DNA from: Lacrimispora sphenoides JCM 1415
GTDB lineage: Bacteria > Bacillota > Clostridia > Lachnospirales > Lachnospiraceae
DNA: 64,000 nt
Direction: 5' to 3'
Assembly: GCF_900105615.1 (NCBI RefSeq)
Contig: NZ_LT630003.1
Coordinates: forward strand, 1,736,001-1,800,000
In this document: positions 38,029-46,173 of the stretch, piece by piece
How the letters are laid out: each line of letters begins with the position of its first letter
Position numbering within the stretch: position 1 is the stretch's first letter
Notes under the pieces: generated by a model
What the model was told of the DNA's origin: nothing
The model's input: the letters and a program-made list of their open reading frames with translations, nothing else
Databases searched by the model: none
Position numbers and translations under genes: made by a program

Positions 38029-38870
38029 GATTCATTTTCCTTTCTTTCCAAAATGCGATTAATGTGTATCATTAAATACGCATATTCATCTTGCGATAAA
38101 TACTGATTAAACTTTTTCTTTACGTAAATATCAATTTTTTCTACTGCGGTATAAGCATAGGGGTAAATCTCCTTTACCTGCTGATATAAAATTGAATCAC
38201 TTTGTCCATGATTTTTTTCTTTTCTTAAGCGTTCAATAAAATACTGAAGATGGGTTACTAACCGCATATAGTTCATTGAAGATTCATCAAAAGAGATGTT
38301 AAAATGATATTTAATAATGTTCAGAATATCCTGCAGCGTTTCCATATCTTTAATTTTTTCATCCAGAAGAGATTTTTCTTCCTGGATATTCACAAAGTGT
38401 AAGGCGATAGAAACGGCTTCATCATCAGGAAAATCAATTTGATAGCACTCCCTCATCATCTGCAGAGTATGGAGGCCGATTTTATAACAAACCGGATAAA
38501 ACTTTTGAACCTCCCAGGATAAAGGACTTCGGATAAACTGATTTTTCTTTCCCCGTTTCCAGGCAAAAGTAATATGGTCGAGCAAGGCCAGATATAAATA
38601 ATCATTCGCTTTTTGTTCCAATACTGTTTCACCATAATGAACCAGATCATTGATCAGTCCAATGGTTTTCTCATCGGTATTGGTGAGTAAATAGCTTAAA
38701 TGCTCAAGGCGGTCTTTTGAATCTAATACATACGTCTTTTCAATTTCGGAATCTGTAATTTGTTGGCCAACTTTTTTTTTGAACGAAATTCCTGTTGAAT
38801 AGACGATTGATTCATGGCCACCTTTTTCAACTATAGCAATGTTATTATTCAGGATCTTTTTTACCCGCAC
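38025..38870 (-). CDS. licT: LicT/BglG-family transcriptional antiterminator
   Basis: A 281-residue RNA-binding antiterminator. The CAT RNA-binding domain covers residues 1-55 (VKKILNNNIAIVEKGG), followed by PRD1 (about 65-170) and PRD2 (about 171-280) with conserved histidines (LVHYGE, HITFAW, ALHFVN, MIHINR). It starts at GTG 38870 with AAGGAG 6 bases upstream. It binds its RAT when inducer is present and stops the downstream terminator from forming. First gene of the operon licT-bglP-bglA. Confidence 0.94.
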
Positions 38871-38893
38871 CGTGTACTCCTTTCAAGAAAAAA

Positions 38894-38954
38894 AACTCAG
38901 ATTACATACCAATTAACCCAGTAAAAATGGGCTGATTAATATGGAATCTGAGTT
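38894..38954 (-). terminator. Conditional terminator in the licT leader
   Basis: Arms AACTCAGATT (38894-38903) and AATCTGAGTT (38945-38954) enclose a smaller CCCA/TGGG hairpin; on the minus strand the stem is followed by eight T. The 5' arm overlaps the RAT by 5 bases, so RAT and terminator are mutually exclusive. Confidence 0.85.
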
Positions 38955-38980
38955 CTGCCTGCTTATCAGTAACATAACTC
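38950..38980 (-). promoter_or_regulatory. RAT (ribonucleic antiterminator) for LicT
   Basis: The minus strand contains GTTACTGATAAGCAGGC with flanking GAGTT and GAACTC, the conserved RAT pattern of LicT/SacY family targets. It sits between the promoter at 39032-39060 and the terminator at 38894-38954. Confidence 0.85.
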
Positions 38981-39031
38981 AAGAAATAACTACTTTGTTA
39001 TTCCTGATTTTTTCTTTCTTACACTACAGGT

Positions 39032-39060
39032 ATAATATCACTAATTTATTCCTATGTCAA
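39032..39060 (-). promoter_or_regulatory. Sigma-A promoter of the licT operon
   Basis: TTGACA (39055-39060) and TATTAT (39032-39037) at 17 bases on the minus strand, about 50 bases upstream of the RAT. Confidence 0.8.
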
Positions 39061-39088
39061 CGCCTATTTTTTGTATAAATAGAGCAAT

Positions 39089-40588
39089 TTATAACTCTAC
39101 TGCTCCAGTTGCCACCTTCCTGGTAAATGCATCATCATGTTCCACAAGCAGCATGGTCGGCTGGAACTTAAGGATCAGATCCTCGATTTGGATCCTGGAA
39201 TAAACATCAATGAAATTAAGCGGTTCATCCCAGATATACAGATGGGCCTGCTCACAAAGACTGCGGGCAATAAGAACCTTTTTCTTCTGTCCTTCACTAT
39301 AAGATTCCATCGGTTTTTCCAGCTGCTCCCTGGAAAAGTCCAGCTTGCGCAGGAGTGCCTTGAACAGTGAATCTTCGATACCGTTTTCCCTGGAGTATTC
39401 CGTCAGGCTGCCTTTTAAAAATGAAGTATCCTGAGATACATAGGATATCTTAATACCGCTTGATAATTCCATGTGCCCTTCAAAGGAAATATTCTCTCCA
39501 GTAAGATCACTGCCAACCACCAGCTTCAATATGCTGGATTTTCCGCAGCCATTTTTCCCCTGCAAAGATATCCTCTGTTCCTGTTCCAGTGTGAAGCTGA
39601 CGGGCTTACAGACAGGTCCTTCATAGTAAGGAACAACATCTTTTAATGAAAGAATTCTGGATGAACGGTATTTTAAAGGATAGAGCTTAAGATCTTCAGC
39701 CTCTTCTATATTTTTCAAAAGCCCTTTTTTATTCTCAATGGCATGGTTCTGCCTGTTTTCCAGATTCTTTCTGCGCATCTGCATCCGCCTGGACTTTTCG
39801 CCTACATAAGCCCGTGTGTCAATGGATTTTTCGCGGTTCATGGATTTTTTCCCGATCTTTGTGGACTCCACCTGGTCCGCCCATTCCCCTGACTGTCTTG
39901 CGGCTGCCTCCAGATGACGGATGTCCTTTTTTAACCGCTCATTTTCGGACCGTTCATACTGATCCTGCATTTGTTTATTTTCATACCAGGAGGTAAAATT
40001 GCCTCTCTGAACTTCAATACTTGTTTTGTTTATGGACAGGATATGGTCCACGGATGCATCCAGGAACTTCCGGTCATGAGACACCAGGATAAATCCCTTT
40101 TTGCTATTTAGATACTGACTTACCAGTTCTCTGGCCTCCCGGTCAAGGTGGTTGGTGGGTTCATCGATCAGCAGGAAGTGGCCTTCTCTTAAGAACAGGG
40201 CTGCTAAAAGAACCTTCGTCCTCTCTCCGTTTGAAAGTGTATAATAAGGCCGGTATAGCACATCCTCAGAAACCTTTAATTTAGACAGCTCTCTTTGAAG
40301 TTCCCAAAACGGATATTCCCCAAGAATGGAATTCAGAATTTCCAGAGTATCCAATTCTTCATCCGGCACAGGAAAAGGGAAATAGTCAAACATGACATTT
40401 GAAATAATAGTTCCTGTGTAGTTATAACGGTTCATCAATAAATTTAAAAAAGTGGTTTTTCCTCTCCCGTTTCTTCCTGTAAAGCCCAGTTTCCAATCCG
40501 TATCAATCTGAAAGGAAACGTGTTCGAAAACGGGATCTGGGCTTCCTTCATAGGTAAATGATAAATCAGTGACTTGTATTAATGACAT
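39089..40588 (-). CDS. ABC-F ATPase, Lsa-like (ribosome protection type)
   Basis: A 499-residue protein with two ABC domains and no membrane part. Starting at the ATG at 40588 (GGAGG 8-9 bases upstream) the N-terminus is MSLIQVTDLSFTYEG, very like Lsa-type ABC-F proteins. Walker A motifs are GRNGRGKT (38-45) and GKNGCGKSS; the signatures are LSNGERTK and YSEGQKKK. A basic, helical linker (about 215-300) would reach the peptidyl-transferase centre. Lsa-like proteins protect ribosomes from lincosamides, streptogramins A and pleuromutilins. The attenuator-like leader supports antibiotic induction, but resistance itself is not shown. Confidence 0.85.
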   Translation of the reverse strand: MSLIQVTDLSFTYEGSPDPVFEHVSFQIDTDWKLGFTGRNGRGKTTFLNLLMNRYNYTGTIISNVMFDYFPFPVPDEELDTLEILNSILGEYPFWELQRELSKLKVSEDVLYRPYYTLSNGERTKVLLAALFLREGHFLLIDEPTNHLDREARELVSQYLNSKKGFILVSHDRKFLDASVDHILSINKTSIEVQRGNFTSWYENKQMQDQYERSENERLKKDIRHLEAAARQSGEWADQVESTKIGKKSMNREKSIDTRAYVGEKSRRMQMRRKNLENRQNHAIENKKGLLKNIEEAEDLKLYPLKYRSSRILSLKDVVPYYEGPVCKPVSFTLEQEQRISLQGKNGCGKSSILKLVVGSDLTGENISFEGHMELSSGIKISYVSQDTSFLKGSLTEYSRENGIEDSLFKALLRKLDFSREQLEKPMESYSEGQKKKVLIARSLCEQAHLYIWDEPLNFIDVYSRIQIEDLILKFQPTMLLVEHDDAFTRKVATGAVEL

Positions 40589-40628
40589 AGAGATTCCTCC
40601 ATTCAGGCAGAAAATAAAATTTCCGCAC

Positions 40629-40667
40629 AAAAAAACGACTGCAAGAATCCTTTATCTCACAGCCGTT
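40629..40667 (-). terminator. Terminator in the ABC-F gene leader
   Basis: Arms AACGACTG (40634-40641) and CAGCCGTT (40660-40667; 8 pairs, one G-U), followed by seven T on the minus strand. It lies just before the coding sequence. The loop and the start of its 3' arm contain the sequence at 40641-40650, which can instead pair with 40751-40760. Confidence 0.75.
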
Positions 40668-40830
40668 CGCATAAAATAAGCCCATAGGGCTAATAGTTTG
40701 CATGATCCATGTCATTTTATGACATAAATAGAGCTTGAGAATGAAATACTATTCTTGCAAAAACAGGCATGACAAAAAAAAGACAATGTCTCTTTTCCTT
40801 CTCGTCATGCAGTTACCTTAGCAAGAATTA
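40641..40830 (-). promoter_or_regulatory. Attenuator leader of the ABC-F gene with competing stems
   Basis: On the minus strand, ATTCTTGC occurs at about 40821-40828 and again at 40641-40648. Between them, GCAAGAAT (about 40751-40758) can pair with either. Pairing with the first leaves the terminator at 40629-40667 free to form; pairing with the second blocks it. Another inner hairpin with a T run lies at about 40773-40795. This is the layout of translation-controlled attenuation. Confidence 0.65.
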
Positions 40831-40839
40831 TTATTTCAT
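40831..40839 (-). CDS. Micro-ORF Met-Lys-stop in the ABC-F leader
   Basis: ATGAAATAA (40839 to 40831), preceded 6 bases upstream by GAGGTG. The short coding frame with a good ribosome binding site lies directly 5' of the first arm of the attenuator. It overlaps the end of the 8-codon ORF at 40836-40862. A ribosome held here by an antibiotic would cover the first arm. Confidence 0.5.
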   Translation of the reverse strand: MK

Positions 40840-40862
40840 CCTTTCACCTCATTTCGTTTCAT
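40836..40862 (-). CDS. Eight-codon upstream ORF in the ABC-F leader
   Basis: Encodes MKRNEVKG then TGA; the stop overlaps the next ATG (ATGA). It is close to the expected transcription start, so its ribosome binding site is weak. It could be a leader peptide that couples into the Met-Lys micro-ORF. Confidence 0.4.
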   Translation of the reverse strand: MKRNEVKG

Positions 40863-40870
40863 ATATCCGT

Positions 40871-40899
40871 AGCCTATCATAAATAGATAATATTGTCAA
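40871..40899 (-). promoter_or_regulatory. Promoter of the ABC-F leader transcript
   Basis: TTGACA (40894-40899) and a weaker -10 TAGGCT (40871-40876) at 17 bases on the minus strand, ending 9 bases before the first upstream ORF. Confidence 0.6.
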
Positions 40900-40949
40900 A
40901 TAATCATCATCGGAATATGGGAGTTTTCCAAAGTATGTACGATTCCTCC

Positions 40950-41645
40950 CTAATTAGCCCGTCCCGTTATGGTAATTTCTACCCGGCGGTTTTTTGCCCT
41001 TCCATCTTCCGTATCATTGGAGGCAATGGGATTGTAATGAGAATTCCCCTCAATGGACATTTTAGACGGTTCCAATCCCATAACGGTCATCTGGTTTAAA
41101 ACTGCTACTGCCCGGTTTACGGACAGCTGCCAGGAATCCGCCTCATTGGCCGCATCATAGTGGCCTAAATCCGCTGTATTGCCTGTAATCGTAATGTGGT
41201 TGATGTCGCCGTAAATGGCCTCAAGACTGCTGCTGATTTCCTGAATGACCGGCTTGCTGTCCGGAAGCAGGATTGCTGTATCCGGTTTGAACAGCATAGC
41301 ATCTTTTAAATGTATGCTTACAGCGGAACCGCTGGAAGAAACATCGATCATGTTCCCCAGGTCACGCTCTGCAATATAAGCTTTCAAAGCCAGATAAACA
41401 TTGTCCAGATTATCTGCAGAAACGGAAATATTGTCTCCTATGACAGAACTGTCTGCCTGGCCTGTATGGTTTAAAACCTTCTCCAGACCATGGGACATCT
41501 CTTTTAGCTTCATCGTATCAACCGAGCTCATGCCGTACAGGATGATAAACAAAGCCAAAAGCAATGTAATCATATCAGAATATGTAAGAAGCCAGCGCTC
41601 CGAATTGTCTTTTTCTCCTTCTGTTTCCAGGATTCTTCTGCGCAT
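40950..41645 (-). CDS. motB: MotB-like stator protein (OmpA-type peptidoglycan-binding)
   Basis: A 231-residue protein with one membrane segment (about 24-40). The proton-channel aspartate is Asp24 in TYSDMITLLLALF. After a linker comes an OmpA/MotB peptidoglycan-binding domain (about 95-228), with ITGNTADLG and NRAVAVLNQM and ending NRRVEITITG. Together with MotA it would form a stator unit of the flagellar motor. It lies 18 bases after motA. No other flagellar gene is in the window. Confidence 0.92.
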   Translation of the reverse strand: MRRRILETEGEKDNSERWLLTYSDMITLLLALFIILYGMSSVDTMKLKEMSHGLEKVLNHTGQADSSVIGDNISVSADNLDNVYLALKAYIAERDLGNMIDVSSSGSAVSIHLKDAMLFKPDTAILLPDSKPVIQEISSSLEAIYGDINHITITGNTADLGHYDAANEADSWQLSVNRAVAVLNQMTVMGLEPSKMSIEGNSHYNPIASNDTEDGRAKNRRVEITITGRAN

Positions 41646-41663
41646 CCTTTGTTCCTCCCAATT

Positions 41664-42470
41664 TTAGTTTTCAATACCCTGTTTGTACCGTTTGGCTCCA
41701 TCTGAAAAAGCCTGGAAATAAAGGGCGAGTTCATTTTCAATATTTCGGGAGGTATTACCGCTGGCAATCATGCATACTCCGTCCACGATCATTTCTTTTT
41801 GGATATGCTTTCTCTTAAGCTGTGTTTTTAATTTGTTCGCAATTGGCATGTAAATGAGATTGGCGAAACACACACCGTAAAGGGTTGCCACAAACGCAGT
41901 ACCGATGGAACCTGCAAGCTCTGAAGGATCCTCAAATCCGGAAGCAAGTACCATGATCAGTCCCATAACGGTACCGATAACTCCCATGGTAGGAGAAAAT
42001 CCCGCAGCGGCCTCAAATACACTTGCCTCAATGCTTTTTTGCTGAACATAGGCTCTGATATCAGATTCCAGGGTGTACTGGATGGATTCCGGTGTCTTCA
42101 TTTCCTGTATAAGAACCAGGCCTTCCTTAAGAAGCAGATATTCCTCCTGATTCAGTTCCGGATCCCTGCTTATATTTTCCAGGCAAGTGACTCCTTCCGT
42201 CCGGTATCGGGTCGCGATCATTGATATCTTGGCAATCATTTTTTCCATACTGGCGGAATGGGGATGTTTAAAACTTCGAAACATGGCCCGCAAAGCCATT
42301 GCTATGTCATTGAGGGAATAAGATGCAATGACAGCGCCAAAGGTTCCTCCTACCACGATGATGAAAGGGCTTAAAAGGAACAGAGAGTATATGGCACCTT
42401 TTTCCAAAACAAAACCTGTTAAAAGAGCACCGACTCCGATTATGATACCAATAAGCAGTGAAAAATCCAT
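41664..42470 (-). CDS. motA: MotA-like stator protein
   Basis: A 268-residue membrane protein with four membrane segments (about 5-25, 32-52, 150-172, 182-205) and a cytoplasmic loop (about 60-145) with SASMEKMIAKISMIATRYR and GLVLIQEMKTPESIQYTLE. The segment FSPTMGVIGTVMGLIMVL has the conserved prolines of the channel. It starts after AAAGGAG. Flagellar or a related motor complex; with an isolated pair, a non-flagellar use cannot be excluded. Confidence 0.92.
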   Translation of the reverse strand: MDFSLLIGIIIGVGALLTGFVLEKGAIYSLFLLSPFIIVVGGTFGAVIASYSLNDIAMALRAMFRSFKHPHSASMEKMIAKISMIATRYRTEGVTCLENISRDPELNQEEYLLLKEGLVLIQEMKTPESIQYTLESDIRAYVQQKSIEASVFEAAAGFSPTMGVIGTVMGLIMVLASGFEDPSELAGSIGTAFVATLYGVCFANLIYMPIANKLKTQLKRKHIQKEMIVDGVCMIASGNTSRNIENELALYFQAFSDGAKRYKQGIEN

Positions 42471-42635
42471 AACTTTTCTCCTTTGTAACTAATATTTGTA
42501 ACATCATAATTCTATCATATAATAATGAATTTCTGATGCTAAAAAAATGCTAATATTACAATGAGATTTAGTTATGGATTTTTGTATGATAATGCTGCAA
42601 TGCCTTAGGATAGATGTATCTGGCTACTTTTCATT

Positions 42636-43121
42636 TTACCGCTCATTGATTAGTTTGATGAAATTCAGTGCCTCATCGGCCGGAACCATCTGGGCCGTAA
42701 TTGCAACTCCCCGTTCCGACAGATACAGAAAATCTGCAATATCTTCTTCTGATACACTTACGGCTTTCTTTAACATTCGGGTGTTCTGCTTTCCTCCCAT
42801 ATTTCCCACATTTACCTGATCCATGTGGAAGCCCGCATCATAAAGCCTGCATATGGTTTTTGGGCTTTTGGCAACCAGGAAGACCCTTTCCCCTTCGTAT
42901 TTTTCAGCGCACAGATTCGCAGCAGCCTTTTCTACGGTAAGAATTGAAAGCTTGCACTGCTTCGGACATGCCAGCTTGAGAGCCTCCTTATTGATTGTAT
43001 CCTTTACAACCTGATCATCAACCACCATAATCCTGGTTGCTCCTGTAACCTGGCTCCAGACAGTAGCTACCTGTCCATGAATCAGACGGTCATCAATCCG
43101 GACATTTACAATCTCCATCAT
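42636..43121 (-). CDS. PTS EIIB, mannose/fructose/sorbose family
   Basis: A 161-residue EIIB of the mannose superfamily. The phosphorylated histidine is His15 in DDRLIHGQVATVW. It accepts phosphate from EIIA and passes it to the sugar moved by EIIC/EIID. The matching EIID, EIIC and EIIA genes are at 46174-48250, separated by a sulfatase and a PHP-like gene, all on the same strand. It follows the PHP-like gene by 17 bases and is the last gene of the operon. Downstream (42471-42635) no gene is seen. Confidence 0.92.
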   Translation of the reverse strand: MMEIVNVRIDDRLIHGQVATVWSQVTGATRIMVVDDQVVKDTINKEALKLACPKQCKLSILTVEKAAANLCAEKYEGERVFLVAKSPKTICRLYDAGFHMDQVNVGNMGGKQNTRMLKKAVSVSEEDIADFLYLSERGVAITAQMVPADEALNFIKLINER

Positions 43122-43138
43122 TAAATAGTCCCCTTTCC

Positions 43139-44677
43139 TTATTCTTTTACAGTTATAAACACAGGTGAGGTCCAGGCGGCATCTCCATTTTTCTGCCAGA
43201 TGCGAAGCCGTAAATTTCCGCTTTGCTCCATCCGGATCTTTCTTTTCCCGGTGAGTTTATAGGAGCTTTCAGGATATGCCTTGCCAATGCGGATTTTATA
43301 GGCATTGTGCCACCATGGATCATTCCGGTAATGTGTAATCTCACCCCAGTTTTCCTTTGTCAGGCAGTTCACTTCATCCCAAAGTGCCATAACCTGGGAG
43401 CTGTTAAGTAATTCCCTCACTGGAAGGAGATATTCCTTTCCATTGACGAGCAGGCGCAGAACGCTGTCCACATCCGCTTCCACTTCAAAAATAAAGCCCT
43501 CTGTTGCAGCCTTTTCCGACCCCATCCATTTACCGGAAGCCGGAGACTGATATGTAGTCATGGTAAAACTGCAGCTCTTGTCATCATCCTGAATAATTTC
43601 CTGACCATAGTGATTCCAGCACGGTTGGGCAGAAAGCAGTTTTCCGTCCGTTTCCAGGCGTCCTTCCCAGTCTTTCCTTAGGTGGTTATGGTAGACCCTG
43701 GTATCCGGTCCCCAGCCAAGCTCCAGACGGAATTTGAACCGGATCAATCCAACCTGCTCCTCCCGTTCCCATGTGCCTGAATGCACAACCATTTCCTCTA
43801 AGACATTATCTCTTAAAATCTCCACCCTGTCTACCGCTCCGGTCCCTTTTATCTGAAATTCTAATTCAACTTCTTTGCCTGCTTCAATTTCAGATCCCAT
43901 TGGTGCTGAGTTCACATAATAGTCAACTTCTATCCTGCTCCGGGATACCCCGTAGGTTCTCCGCTTTGTCAGTCCTTCCCAGATGGATTCCTTTGTACCT
44001 TCCTCTGCAAGCACACACATGCTTCCATTTTCAAAAACACCGGGAATACTATGGTTATCACCTGCAGCAATGATGCCGATTTTATACCCTCGTTCAAGGC
44101 CTTTCTCATAGGTCGTCTCTCCTGTCCGCGGCCCCATATGGACATGGCGGTCCATAGACAGAGGCCCATCGTCATTTTCACTGGAGCCATGGCTGGAGTA
44201 AATTTCTGCGATAGGAGAAAACATTTCGTTATGGGAGTCCCAATTCTTACCTCTGGAGCCAGGCTGGTATGCCAGATGGTGAGGGATTCCAATGACCTCC
44301 TGCCCCTCATAGGCGGCGGCCAGGTCCTGGTAGCGCATCGGATGCTCCTGCTTTCCGTTATTGTGAAGGAAAAACACATTATGATCTCCATCCAGACCGG
44401 CTCCCTGCCATTCATAACCCATGAACATTGGATATCCCTGTCTGTTGGCTTCCTCGGTAAAGCTTCTTAACAATTCCCAGTCCCTGGCAACTTCTTCATC
44501 ATCGTACCGGTCTTCGACCCCAAGCCCTGACGGTGTGGGCCGCATGTAAAACGGATAATAAGCCACAGGCCAGAAATCCATCTGTTTTTTTATATGTTCA
44601 TACCACACCGGGAGCTCATTCATTTGCTCATGGTGAATATTACTATGCATATCTGTCCAAAACTTATTGTATTTCAT
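43139..44677 (-). CDS. PHP/DUF3604-like metal-dependent protein
   Basis: A 512-residue protein whose first 260 residues resemble the PHP/DUF3604 fold. Ligand-like segments are FWTDMHSNIHHEQM (6-19), MFMGYEWQGAG, VIGIPHHLAYQPG, EIYSSHGSSEND and AAGDNHSIPGVF, all in the order expected of such proteins. The C-terminal half (about 290-500) looks like a beta-sandwich, with NSAPMGSEIEAGKEVELEF. No signal peptide. It lies between the EIIB and sulfatase genes. A role in processing the imported sulfated sugar is inferred; no reaction is known for this subgroup. Confidence 0.65.
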   Translation of the reverse strand: MKYNKFWTDMHSNIHHEQMNELPVWYEHIKKQMDFWPVAYYPFYMRPTPSGLGVEDRYDDEEVARDWELLRSFTEEANRQGYPMFMGYEWQGAGLDGDHNVFFLHNNGKQEHPMRYQDLAAAYEGQEVIGIPHHLAYQPGSRGKNWDSHNEMFSPIAEIYSSHGSSENDDGPLSMDRHVHMGPRTGETTYEKGLERGYKIGIIAAGDNHSIPGVFENGSMCVLAEEGTKESIWEGLTKRRTYGVSRSRIEVDYYVNSAPMGSEIEAGKEVELEFQIKGTGAVDRVEILRDNVLEEMVVHSGTWEREEQVGLIRFKFRLELGWGPDTRVYHNHLRKDWEGRLETDGKLLSAQPCWNHYGQEIIQDDDKSCSFTMTTYQSPASGKWMGSEKAATEGFIFEVEADVDSVLRLLVNGKEYLLPVRELLNSSQVMALWDEVNCLTKENWGEITHYRNDPWWHNAYKIRIGKAYPESSYKLTGKRKIRMEQSGNLRLRIWQKNGDAAWTSPVFITVKE

Positions 44678-44690
44678 GGAGTCCTCCCAA

Positions 44691-46130
44691 CTATTCTCTT
44701 GGATTTATGAGTGTGTTTTTATCTATTTTCATGGTTGCCCACTCTTCCGGCTCTTTCACCTGCCCCCATGCTTTTAATCTCCGCTGCCCATCTCTGGCTT
44801 CCCTCTCCCGGTCAGTTAGATACTGAACCTTAAGTTTACTCAGGAAGCCGCCGCTTTCTTCTATCTGTATTATAAGCTTTTTTAATAAGCCCTCCCTCGT
44901 CATTGACAGATCATGTTCTTCATCGGGATCTTCCTGTAAGTCATATAGACATATGGTTTCATTTCCGGACTTAACTAGTTTGTATTGTCCCAGAACCACT
45001 GCTTCTATGAACTGCGGGCTGTCATCACTTCCCACCATCTGCTGAATTCTAACGAGTCTGGATTTTTCACTCCGGGAACCACTGAAATCAAGCCTCTTTC
45101 CCTGATGCCAGGAGTAATTTTCATTCCTTCCAGTTTCTTCCAAAAGTGTGCGGGATACATCCAAAAGCCCTGCAGGCTCTTTTGAAATACCCGGAGCTAT
45201 CCCTGTGCCTGCTGCCAGAAGAGGTATACGGACCGCAGCTTCATACATGGTCTGCTTTCCGAACAGTTTCCGTTTTCCAAGCTGTTCCCCGTGATCAGAG
45301 GTGTAGAGAAATAGATATTCCCGTCCGGCTTCGACCGTCTTGATTTTATTATATAATTCCCCTACATACCGGTCTAACTGTTCCACCAGACCGCAATAAG
45401 CGGCCTTGCAGTTTCTCATATGCTCTGGTGCACATTCCTGCTGGAATTCATGATAAGCAGAAGAAGAAGGGATCCTTGCCTCTTTCTCACATTCCTCTAT
45501 AGTAAAGCGGCTTTGGTACTTAAGGTAATCCTCATTTCTGCAGGTAAAAGGAAAATGAGGGCCATAGAATCCAATCACCAGAAACAGCGGTCTTCTATTT
45601 TTCTTCTTTTCCCAATCCTCAAGAAAATCCATGGCTGAGCGGAAAACCATTTCGTCAAAAAGCATAACCGGGGAAATCCCCCCTCCGACTGCATCCAGGC
45701 AGTTTTTCCTGTTCGTGGTTCCGGCATACATACCAAAATCCAGGCGCTTTTTTCCTCCGGTTCCCCAGAATTGAGAGGTAATATCTCCGCAATACCGTTC
45801 ATCAAAACCATGCTTCTGGTCTTCCCCTTTAAAATGCATCCGGCCGGCCAGAACGGTCTGATATCCCAGACGTCCCATCTCATGGGCAATGGTGGGCACA
45901 TCTCCGCCAAGAGCGGCATCATTATTAAAAATACCCAGTTGTGAGGGTAATTTTCCAGTTAGAAATGACATGCGCGAGGGAACACAAAGAGGCGAATTGC
46001 AATAGCAGCGTTCAAACAGCAGACCTTCCTCTGCAATCTTTTTAAGACCCGGCGTATCAATCCGTTCCTCTGCAAATCCTGTGTAATCCCAGCCATGCTG
46101 GTCTGACATTATTAAAACCATATCCTTCAT
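44691..46130 (-). CDS. Sulfatase (type I, Cys-type), cytoplasmic
   Basis: A 479-residue arylsulfatase-superfamily enzyme when started at 46130 (GAGGAG 8 bases upstream; an upstream in-frame ATG at 46166 has no site). Metal and active-site segments are DQHGWD (10-15), CVPSR (Cys49, converted to formylglycine; oxygen-free maturation by anSME in anaerobes), GRMHFKG, and the TSDHGEQLG motif. No signal peptide, so it acts inside the cell, presumably on PTS-imported sulfated sugars. The maturase gene is not in the window. Confidence 0.9.
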   Translation of the reverse strand: MKDMVLIMSDQHGWDYTGFAEERIDTPGLKKIAEEGLLFERCYCNSPLCVPSRMSFLTGKLPSQLGIFNNDAALGGDVPTIAHEMGRLGYQTVLAGRMHFKGEDQKHGFDERYCGDITSQFWGTGGKKRLDFGMYAGTTNRKNCLDAVGGGISPVMLFDEMVFRSAMDFLEDWEKKKNRRPLFLVIGFYGPHFPFTCRNEDYLKYQSRFTIEECEKEARIPSSSAYHEFQQECAPEHMRNCKAAYCGLVEQLDRYVGELYNKIKTVEAGREYLFLYTSDHGEQLGKRKLFGKQTMYEAAVRIPLLAAGTGIAPGISKEPAGLLDVSRTLLEETGRNENYSWHQGKRLDFSGSRSEKSRLVRIQQMVGSDDSPQFIEAVVLGQYKLVKSGNETICLYDLQEDPDEEHDLSMTREGLLKKLIIQIEESGGFLSKLKVQYLTDREREARDGQRRLKAWGQVKEPEEWATMKIDKNTLINPRE

Positions 46131-46173
46131 AAGAAAATCTCCTCTGGTCCGGCCGTTTCTGGTCATCCTGCAT

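Noticed and set aside
42471..42635. Sigma-28 promoter for motAB
   Set aside because: No TAAA-N15-GCCGATAA-like sequence was found in the AT-rich gap.
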